This document shows positions 21,566 through 30,757 of a DNA stretch of 64,000 nt, piece after piece. The notes under the pieces are model-generated. The model was not told the origin of the DNA and made no database searches. It was given only the letters and a program-made list of their open reading frames with translations. Origin of the DNA: Sarocladium kiliense (lineage: Eukaryota > Ascomycota > Sordariomycetes > Hypocreales > Sarocladiaceae); assembly GCA_030734395.1 (NCBI GenBank), contig JAUZTG010000029.1, positions 5,704,001-5,768,000 on the forward strand. Direction: 5' to 3'. The position numbers and the translations under genes are program-made. Within the stretch, counting starts at the first letter, position 1; each line of letters starts with the position of its first letter.

Positions 21566-23564
21566 CTACAGTTTGGCTGCTGGTGATATGTTGTCTTCGC
21601 CGTAGACGATGGCCACATCCTTGGCAAGTTCCTCGGCTATGGAACCCCTGGGACGCTTCTCGGACCAGCCATGGGCAGCTGTGAAGCGACTCAGGATGTC
21701 ATTCGCAGCTGGGTTGTTGTCCCTTGCTACGTCGACATGAAGCAGCAGAGCGATGAGTAGCTCGGCCAAAGCCCAGAGCACATCTCTCGCGTCGCCAGCC
21801 AACACATCTTGTGAGTTCTCCTCGATTCTCTTCCGCAACTCATCCCATGTCTTTTCGAAAGCCTTAACATCCTGTCGTTCACCTCCCGCGCTCCCAACAA
21901 ACCAGGCTATCGCCTCAACGCTGGCAGCCCCTGCCTTCGGATGCTTCAGCGCTCGAACGAGATCCGAACATAACACGTCTGTCGTTCCCTCCCAAATCGG
22001 TAGAACTGCACAGTCACGATACAGCCTCGCGATGTTGAGCCGCTCGTCGTCGGAGTTGAGAAGGTAGCCTACTCCGCCGAGGCATTCGACGCAGGAGAAC
22101 ATGAGGTCCACGGCTGAGCGACTGACATACGCCTTAAGGATGGGTGTGAGGACACGAAGGAGAGGTAGGGCGTGCTCTGATGGTGGCGTGAGGGATGAGA
22201 GAGCTGGGGAGAGATTTTGGGGCGGAGTCGCTGGATGCTCGGAGAGGCCGAGGATGTGTGTTGTGAAGAAGGTGAGGAGCATGAGGCCGTGATATCGCGC
22301 CGTCATGTCCGCCAGAGTCCTCATGTGCAAAGGGTTGTTCTTCAAGAGCACTCTCTTCCCCTTCCCAGCGCCCACTTCTCTCACCCTCGCCCAAGCTCTC
22401 GCGATGCCCAACCCTCTACCGACATACCCAACGGCTGTCACCGCAGTATGCACCCTCGTCAAAGTCAGCATCGTGCTGATCTCTCTGATCCCGTCACCCT
22501 CCTTGCCAACCATCCAGCCACGCATGTCCTCAAGGACAAGCTCCGCTGTAGGTAGGGGTCGTGTGCCAAGCTTGTCCTTGAGACGTTGGATGCGTACTCC
22601 GTTGAGAAGGCTTGGGGAAGAGGGTTGTCGCAGGGGAGCGAGAAAAGCGGAGAGGGATGAAGAGGACTGAGTGCGAGCCAGTAGGATAGTCATGCTCGAG
22701 TCTGTGGCGGATGAAAACCACTTAAAGCCGTTGATACGCCACGGGCCGAGTCCGTCCTGAGTCTTTGCCATAATGGCTGGGTCGTGAGTAGCTGTCGTCT
22801 CAGTCAAGGACACATCACTTCCACCGGTACGCTCCGTCATCCACTGTCCGCTCGTCCATGCCAAGGCCGGATCTCGACTCGTTAGCCGGTGAAATGCGTT
22901 CTCATAGACTTCTCTCTGGCGGTCATCGAGATGAGCCTTGCCTTGGTATATGGCTGAGATGTGACGTTGGAGAAGACGGGCAGCGCCATCTTGCATGGCG
23001 GATGGGCAAGTGACATTTGCGCTGGAGCCTTCCCAAAGGAACAGTCGCAGGAATTGCAATGTTCTGGCAAATGGGCCGTGGGATGTATCATAGCCTGCAG
23101 CAATAAAACTGTGGGAATATCCAGGTCAGATATACAGTCTTGACACATGGAAGGTAAGGATAGCGAACCCTTTTGCCAGGCCAAACTCCTGAAGCTTCCT
23201 CCAACCTTCACCGGTCACGAGCTCGCCTTTCCATCTCCCAAAGGAGTCTCTACCCGAGCCTTTCAGGAAAGGGGTGTTGCGCTCTGCGTCGGACACCCAG
23301 GCGAAGATCTGGTCGGAGATGACCTCGTCTGCGAGAGTGGTGACCTCATCCTCAGCGCTGGAGGCAACGTTGCTGGAAAGGAAGACTGCTTGAAAGTCAG
23401 AACGGAAACGTCTTTCTCTGCGACAGGCTTCATCTGAAAGGGATAGAGTGTCGCTTACGTTGGAAGCATCGTCTATACCACTGGTCGTCCTGAAACTGGT
23501 TCTGGAGGGCAGGAGAAGGTTGAAAGAAGCCAACGTCAGCGCCCGAAGGCTTCATAGTAGCCAT
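21566..23564 (-). CDS. Acyl-CoA dehydrogenase, AidB-like, with PTS1-like tail AKL
   Basis: Three exons on the minus strand, 23564-23459, 23385-23169 and 23108-21566, give 621 residues. The family uses FAD to desaturate acyl-CoA; AidB relatives also bind DNA in bacteria, and the substrate of fungal members is unknown. The N-terminal AidB-type arm is present (GFFQPSPALQNQFQDD, then DEVISDQIFAWVSDAERN and GSGRDSFGRW). The flavin region shows QWMTERTGGSDVSLTET and GFKWFSSATDSSMTILLART. The C-terminal helical domain has CVECLGGVGYL and CAVLPIWEGTTDVL. It ends AKL, an accepted PTS1 variant, so a peroxisomal site is likely. The first intron was placed by its CTGAC branch and CAG acceptor; the second uses a less common GTTCGC donor. 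MATMKPSG gives two possible starts. Confidence 0.88.
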
Positions 23565-25597
23565 GCCGAATACCGAGGAACAGGTCAATGCTACAGAAGA
23601 TGCTATACCAGCATCAGCAAGGCTTGACTGATGAATGTTCACGAAGTCAGACCACCGTTCGTTGGCTCTTTCAGCTGGCACGTGAAGGAGTGTAAGAGGA
23701 CCGCGGGACCATTCCGCAGTGGCTCCATGATCCCCGCATTCTGGGGTCGAGCCGAGGTGACGGATGGGGAACGCACCCCTTGGCTGGGGTGATTGTTGCG
23801 TTGCCTTTAATATGAGAGTGGTATAGCTGAGAGCTGACCTATGTTCGCTACTTTTCCTGGGCGATGATCTCGGTGTTGGCCGGCTGTGGTGATTGACATG
23901 AAATTGGGGTGAGCCGCTCTGGGTACGGCACACGACATGGGAGTCAGATCCATTAGTGACAGCACAATATTGACATAGGGATAAGCATGACTATGAGAGT
24001 GAACGATGGAGTCAATTCCCAAGCCATCTGAAAATGTCAAACGGGGGCGAGCAAGACAGCAGCGAGAGAAGTCACCAGTCAGTCCTGGCAATGATGAGCA
24101 AGCTGGCGAGGGCGGATGCCCTGCGTCAATCTCCCAATGTAGATTCGATCGAATATTGATGATGATAAAGACTTACTGTTAATCACAAAAAAAAAAAAAA
24201 AAAGTGTCAAGGTAGATGCGGTGGAATATCGCGTAGCCTGAATATAGCATAGTCAATTCAGAGATCACGACGAAGAGCAGATCGGAAAGCTGATACACGC
24301 ATTACCTCAACTCTCATCGCGACTGCGCCACCATCCAGGTAACATAGAAACTAAGCGGAGAGGGCTCAATGGATTTCTTAATCACGTACTGACGTGCTTC
24401 TGTCACCATAGCAGCTCATTCCGATGATACCTATCCGTAGGCTGTGGTCTACCCGGCATGCGCTGGTGACCAACCAGGAGTGTGCCGCCTACCTCAGTCC
24501 AAGCCAGACAAATCGCAGCAGGGTCATCTCGACATTCGAAACTCCCCAAGCTATGATATCACTGCCTCCCCAGACCGTGTTTCACATTCTGCACACACCT
24601 TGCGTCGTAAGGCTGGCGTGCCGAGACGCGGATGACGACGAAAACAGGCATTGCCCACTTACACGGGGTCGGGCCCATCAGGGACAATGTGCAGTACGAT
24701 CTCCTCACCTTGAACCTTGACTCAATATCTGCATCGCCAAAACAGCCACAGCGTACAGCCAAGACACCAAAAAAAGCACGATTCTCTCCTCAAGCCATAT
24801 ATTCCCCACTGTGTTGACAGATCACACGGGACAGCCCGATCCTCGCAACCGCCTACACCCTGGTCCGTGATGACCTCATCAGGAGACACTGTCCCGAAAT
24901 CAGGTTTCCGGGCCCCTTCACCCACCAACCACAACCCCCCCGGCTGATCGAATACGTGTGCGTGCACCCTTACAAGCTCTATTCCAGTAAATTGCTGCTT
25001 TTTTCCCTGGTACTTTTACAGTAGAGCACCCTTTTTTGTACTATTGGACCCTGCTTGAGGTAGTTGCACCTTGACATCGGCACTCACCTGGCCTGCATCA
25101 TGTCAGCCAAGCCTGGACACTGCGAGGGATCATCCTCATCACTGGTTGCCATCCCTTCGGCATCTCGCTCCGATGGAGCACCAGTTGCTGAATGTGTGTC
25201 TATCGCTTCTCAGAGATGCTGGCAAATACCAAGAAAAGCCACCTTCCCAGAACCAGGGTTCCTTGATTTTCGTGACCACCAACGAGGGCTATGTGCATGG
25301 TGATGAGCACCCCGGCCACCTCATCCCATCACATGGCCTTGGTTTTTGGCTTCCTTTTGGGCTCTCTCGCTTCCATCAGCCTTGGGCGACGTAAACACCC
25401 TCCCCCAGGAACAGAGACCACCCATTCGGGGAGAGATCTCTTGGTCTGCAGTATAGATAAAATGCCCATGTCTCCCATCATTTCCTTCCAGTCACACTCT
25501 GTAGCTTAACCATCCTTCTCCCGTAATCTCTTTTCCTCAAGAACTCCAAACACCACTTACACCAATCAACAGCTAGCAACAACCCAAGCCTTTCGCC
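23565..25597. other. 2-kb intergenic region
   Basis: Holds the promoters of the acyl-CoA dehydrogenase and the MARVEL gene, which diverge. Apart from a 17-nt A run, nothing stands out; no frame looks coding. Confidence 0.4.
24187..24203 (+). repeat. Poly(A) mononucleotide run (A17)
   Basis: Seventeen consecutive A residues. It could be a plain microsatellite or a poly(dA:dT) nucleosome-free element between two divergent genes. No element body or target-site duplication is seen next to it. Confidence 0.85.
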
Positions 25598-26173
25598 ATG
25601 GCTCTCGAACGCATCGTCAGCATGGTCCTTCGGGCCGCCCAGCTCGTCTTCGCTGCCATCGTCGCCGGTGTCAACGGCGAGTACCTCCACAAGTCCAATG
25701 CAAGCTCCTGGGATCTCGGTCGCCAGATCTACACTGAGGTCGTGGCTGGTATTGCCATCTTCCTAGCCCTGCTTCGGTTGTTCCCCTTCGCTAGCCACTT
25801 CTTCTCCTGGCCGGTCGATATCTTCATCAGCATCCTGTGGTGGGTCTCCTTCGGTCTTCTGGTTGATGTAAGTCTTTATCCCCTCTAATTACAGTCGTCA
25901 AGAAGAAGAATGTTACTCACACTGGATGTACAGCTTGTCGGAACCAAGTTCTGTGGTGGCCTTTGGGACTGGTCCAACATCGCTCCCCGTGGTGACGCTT
26001 GCGGCAAGCTCAAGGCTGTCGTCGCCTTTGCGTTCCTCTCCGCCGTCCTGTGGCTCGCCTCTGCTCTCGTTGGCTTCTTCTGGGTCCGTCGCCAGGACCG
26101 CCATGCCGCCAAGGTCGACGCTCACCACCACCGCCGTCATGGTCGTCGTGGCTGGGGCCGCAGCCGCGTCTAA
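25598..26173 (+). CDS. MARVEL-domain four-span membrane protein
   Basis: Two exons, 25598-25867 and 25934-26173, give 169 residues. MARVEL proteins are tetraspan proteins of plasma-membrane domains and vesicle traffic; fungal examples include the Nce102 eisosome group. Four hydrophobic spans are visible: about 9-25, 45-62, 70-90 and 116-141. A short extracellular loop with CGGLWDWSNIAPRGDACGK carries two cysteines that could pair. The cytosolic tail is very rich in His and Arg (VDAHHHRRHGRRGWGRSRV), which may bind acidic lipids; that is inference. The intron is phase 0. The leader is C/T-rich. It could also be read as a generic membrane-associating domain protein; a precise Nce102 orthology is not claimed. 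Confidence 0.85.
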
Positions 26174-28378
26174 GAAGCTTCGCCATGGCGTAGCTGATGC
26201 AATCTCACATATTCATTACACATTCTCTCTATTATGAAAGTGTGGAAGAAGAGGATGCCAGGCGAATGTGTGCAATTGTGTGTTGGCTGGGTGTGACCGG
26301 GTGCCAATACATTGCTATACGATCACGATACGAAAGAATGCCCCCGAGAATGCGAAGAAATGCAGCAGGTGTTTCTTGGCGTTCATCATTTGGAGAACAG
26401 TGGAACTTTTGTTACGAGGACAAGAGAGAGAAAAATTGATCACGATGAAAGGGACCGTAAGCGGATGCATTTTCACTTCGCTGGCGTGCCGCAGGATCGG
26501 ACACATAATGCTCGACTTTATATACTATACCCTAAGTTGTCTAATTCACTTCTTTGTCTACCAACGTACGACGCTGTGCTATTCTGTGAGGATTTTCTGG
26601 CTCTGGAACCGCTTCCGATCGAGTGGTAGCATGCAAATCCGATCGACCTGCCAGGATCCCATGTCCACCCAACCCAACCTGTGGCGTAGCTGCTCACACC
26701 TTTCAACTTGATCTGGAATCTACATCACAAACCGTAGAGGGGTCTTTAATACACCACCACATATCTAGATCAAGGAAAGGGCAATCGGAGAGATGGGGAC
26801 TCCAGCCACAGTGTGGCTTCAAGCTGCCAAACCTACAGATGCCTTCGACTGCCGTAAGGGTGTCCCCAACTCCACTCGCCTTACAGAACCAAGACACCTC
26901 GTGGTCACGAGCAACATGAGACAGAGCCAAGATGGTGTCAATTCGCTGGTCTATTCCGTTTGTTCCCAAGTGAGATCTCTTGCAAGGTTGCTGATGGCCC
27001 CCTCCTTCACAGGAACTGGTGGCGCATGGTTGCGAGGCAGAGATCTCGATCTCGATCTCAGGTGCGGCTATGCCGTGCTCAAGGTGAATGAATGTACTGT
27101 ATGTGTCAGAGCTCCAAGAGTGAGGAGGTGACGCGCAATGCTTCCCACTTTAGAAGACAGGGAGCTTGGTGGTCCCGCTCTGCCTGTGTCGTCGGTTTGC
27201 TTCATACTAAGGCAGGCCTGTTCCAAGGAATGAATGGAGGAGTTGATGAGATCTCGGTTTGGTCTGCAGTGTCTGTGTTTGACGAACCTTGCTGGCAGCC
27301 CTGTACCTGCCAGGCAACGCCCAAGTATCCTGTACACAGTTTTGTGCCGCGTGATCCTGCAGTAGGCGAGTAGAAGCGACTCCCCTGCTGCTGCTCGGGA
27401 GCTTTACTCCGGCGGCTTCACACAGGCGGGCGATCCCCCTCTCCAGCCACAATTGCCCCGCCACTGGCGTATGCTAAGGTTGGTGTCCACACCGCTATGA
27501 TGCCATAAGGCGCCGCCCGATCGGGGCCCCAGGCTACCTAAACAGGTAATCCAGCGCCACAGCAGCCACAGGTTCCTCCGGGGAGCTGTTCCAGTGCGTC
27601 ATGCTGGGTTTCAACCTCACCTGTACTTTTTGGGCTGGCAATTTGTAGCCACATCACATGGATATTGACTGTAAACCCAGAGATTACACAAATGCCGTGA
27701 TACAATGTCAATCAAGCTGTGTCCCACGGCGTCTTTATCCCGAGGCTCTATTTCGATACTCGCCCCGTCAACGCACGTCCTGTCCGAGCCTTCAATCTTC
27801 ACTTGACGTCTTCTGCCCCTCTTTTTACAACGGCTTCTCACGTCACCCCGCCAAGCAATGACGAGGAATCTGCAATTCCACACCAGCAAAATGGCCATCT
27901 TTGTATCACACGCCCCTCATTGTCTGGTAGAGTGACTTCCCAATCAATCAATCAACTCCCCTCAGGCTGTCTGTCCCGCTGTCTATTGCACTTATGCAGC
28001 AATGCTACGCCTGCATTCTTCAGACCTGTCTTGGCGCCTGCCGGGCAAATAATGATGACGATGGCGTGGAGGGGCCGGCCGCTTGCTTGCATGTGTCCCT
28101 GTTACCCAATGTCCCGTTGAAAACCATGATCGTATTGCGGCTACTGCTGACACATTGCCCGTGGGGCTGAATCTAGGCCCAGTGCCCTGCTGTGCTGCTC
28201 TCTGTGCTGTGCCGTGCCCTGTTTGCTCCATCCCTCGGGAGCTTGCCTCGTGCTCGTGGCTGCTAGTGGCGCGAATCGAGCTCCATCGTCGTGATTCAAG
28301 ATCGAGATGTGATGTAAACCATGGAAAACAGGGAAGCCGCGAGCCTCTTGCTCCTCTTCTGACCTCCCACGATTTGAG
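26174..28378. other. 2.2-kb spacer upstream of the repeat-protein gene
   Basis: No gene could be supported. CCCCT motifs, the core of the stress response element, lie at 27816-27820, 27913-27917 and 27958-27962, some 580-720 bp upstream of the next ATG. Confidence 0.4.
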
Positions 28379-28385
28379 TATATAA
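28379..28385 (+). promoter_or_regulatory. TATA box of the Gly/Thr-rich repeat gene
   Basis: TATATAA lies about 155 bp before the ATG and is followed by a C/T-rich leader, the layout of strongly expressed fungal genes. Confidence 0.55.
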
Positions 28386-28538
28386 CCACCTCCCTCCCAT
28401 CTTGAGCTCCCAGCTTCTTTCTTTTTCCATCATCATAACCAATTATACCCAATCTGCTTTCTCCTACCGAACAATCTTTCAAGCCTTTTTGATACCCAAA
28501 ACCAACCACTTCACCTATCAACACACAACACCTTCATC

Positions 28539-29939
28539 ATGTCAAACCTCGTTCACAAGATCAAGGACGCTGTCACCTCTGACAAGAAGCACGAGGAGCC
28601 CACTGGCACCCACGGCCACCACGACTCTCGTGCCGCCAACGCTGCCGACCCTCGCATCGACTCTGACCGCGATGGCCGCGCCAACCCTGCCACAGGCACC
28701 ACAGGAACTACTGGCACTTCTGGCCTGACTGGCTCTCACGGTACCCACGGCACCCACGGTACCACTGGTACCTCTGGTCTGACCGGCACCTCTGGAACTA
28801 CCGGCGGTATTGGCGGCCTCGACAACCGTGGTGCCACCGGCCCTGCCTCTCGCACCGATGGCCCTCACAGCTCCAACCTTGCCAACAAGGCTGATCCTCG
28901 CGTCGACTCCGACCGTGACTACTCTCGCAACCTGGGTGCCAACCCCTCTGGTACTGCTTCTACTGGCAACTACACCAGCACTGGCGCTACCGGGACCACA
29001 GGAGGCTTCTCCACTGGTACTCACGGCAGCTCCGGCCTGACTGGTTCTACCGGTACCCACGGTAGCTCTGGCTTGACCGGTTCGTCTCACCTTGGATCTA
29101 CTGGTACCACCAGCGGCTACGCTGCTGGCAACCACGGTTCTGGTCTCACTGGCACTTCTGGCCCTACTGGTGTTGGTGGCATCGGCGGCCTCGACAACCG
29201 TGGTGCCACCGGCCCTGCCTCTCGCACCGATGGCCCTCACAGCTCCAACCTTGCCAATAAGGCTGATCCTCGCGTCGACTCCGACCGTGATCACTCTCGC
29301 AACCTGGGCGCCAACCCCTCTGGCACTGCTTCCACCGGCAACTACACCAGCACTGGCACTCACGGCACCACTGGCACCTCCGGTCTGACTGGTACCCACG
29401 GTACTCACGGCACCTCCGGCCTGACTAGTTCTACCGGTACACACGGCACCTCCGGCCTGACTGGTTCTACTGGTACTCACGGCAGCTCTGGCCTGACTGG
29501 TTCCACCGGCACTCACGGTACCACTGGCACCACTCTCGGCTCCGGCCCTGGCCCTGCCGCCAACACTGCCGGCCCTCACAAGTCCGACCTCCTCAACAAG
29601 GCCGATCCCCGTGTCGACTCCAACCTCGATGGTAGCAAGACTGTCGGCGGCGACAAGACCTACGCCCAGTCGTAAGTTGTCCCAGTGTGAGTGAACCTCT
29701 TGACTACAACCTTGCTCCGAGGTGTCTCGCAAGGTCAGATGTTCGAGGCAAGCAGAAGCTGACAAGCTTGTCATTGTAGCAACGCTCTTCACGGCAAGGA
29801 TCCCACCGACGCTGCCCAGGTTCCTCCTTCGGTCCTGCGCAAGTCAATCGGCGAGCCGGAAATTGCTCACGATGACCATGCACACGGGCGCGACGCACGA
29901 CACAGTGTCTCTCACCAGGAGACACACCGTGGTCTGTAA
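28539..29939 (+). CDS. Gly/Thr/Ser-rich repeat protein with ADPRVDSD motifs, function unknown
   Basis: Two exons, 28539-29671 and 29780-29939, give 430 residues. The first exon looks complete but ends at TC|GTAAGT; the second adds a 53-residue tail (SNALHGKDPTDAAQVPPSVL, then IGEPEIAHDDHAHGRD). The head is MSNLVHKIKDAVTSDKKHE, a charged helix. The body is tandem TGTSGLTG, THGTTGTS and STGTHGSS units, broken four times by a motif of the type NKADPRVDSDRD (RIDSDRDGRANP, twice DPRVDSDRD, and DPRVDSNLDGSKT). No signal peptide or membrane span is seen, so a cytosolic stress or desiccation role is as plausible as the cell-surface label often given to such proteins. The gene contains a large internal direct repeat. 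I do not recognise a named family with certainty. Confidence 0.8.
28812..28985 (+). repeat. Direct repeat copy 1 inside the Gly/Thr-rich gene
   Basis: A 174-bp unit (GGLDNRGATGPASRTDGPHS through NYTSTG) matched by a second copy 372 bp downstream. I count 7 differing bases between the copies (about 96% identity); only one changes an amino acid (Tyr to His). Confidence 0.9.
29184..29357 (+). repeat. Direct repeat copy 2 inside the Gly/Thr-rich gene
   Basis: Second 174-bp copy, same length and reading frame as the unit at 28812. Six of the seven differences are silent, which suggests a recent duplication or conversion under protein-level constraint. Confidence 0.9.
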
Positions 29940-30724
29940 GGACCCGGCGATGATGAAAGGTCGTGGACAAGACTCGTTTTGATGACTGTCATGATGGATG
30001 AATCAGCTCCTTTGTACTAGTAGCATTGATACTTAATTGGTAATTTGCCAACTGCTGTTTTCTTGATGACCGTGCACACTTGTGAATTGCTCGTGATACT
30101 GCCGTACGACATGGCGAAGTATGCAGATTGCGGTTTTCAGTGATGGAAGACCACGACTGCTGCGAAGCTTACAAGGTGCAACCCGTGGCGCTAGCTCATT
30201 CCACGAAGTGCACGGCTCGTTCCAACATAATGTCAGCAGAGAAGTAGGTAGCATGCTGCACAGAGAGAGATGAGTGAGTGTTGATGCCATGTGAGAGGGG
30301 CAGAACCTGAAGCAGGATCAGACGCGGTCAGTCGCGAGATAAGAGGTTCCTTAGGTACCTAGAGACTCCGCCATGTCACGTGTAAACATGACGCTCACAC
30401 CATAGGCATCTATCTACCAGCGTACGTTTTTGAGAAGAAATAGAATTGGAAATAACAAATGAAGGTTTTCTACTTTGGTCGCATAATAGCCTGGGACCGG
30501 AATTATTGCTCTTTGAATACAAATCAATATTTCCATATGTAGCTTCTGTTCTTTGACTTTTGCCAATACTGTGAAAACGATCATGACATTATCCATCCAG
30601 CACAAGGGCGAAGGAATTGTCTCGGAATAGATTAAGATGATGGTTGTTTCTTCTCTCAATGATGCTATCGCATAGTTATGCGTTCGTTTCAACACTCGCG
30701 CCAAAGCTCATCTACCTTATCTTA
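29940..30724. other. Convergent 3' spacer
   Basis: About 785 bp between the repeat-protein gene and the fusion gene, which converge. It is AT-richer than its neighbours, as expected of 3' UTRs. No gene is seen. Confidence 0.4.
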
Positions 30725-30757
30725 GTAATACCGTCGCCTTACCTTCATGCTTGCACG

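Noticed and set aside
24187..24203. A17 run as the poly(A) tail of a retroelement
   Set aside because: No upstream element body, reverse-transcriptase-like sequence or flanking duplication is visible; a plain homopolymer is enough.
28542..29792. 416-codon open frame on the minus strand opposite the Gly/Thr-rich gene
   Set aside because: It mirrors the repetitive, GC-rich third positions of the plus-strand gene and encodes only Ala/Val/Ser/Arg/Gly-rich low complexity. It is a shadow.
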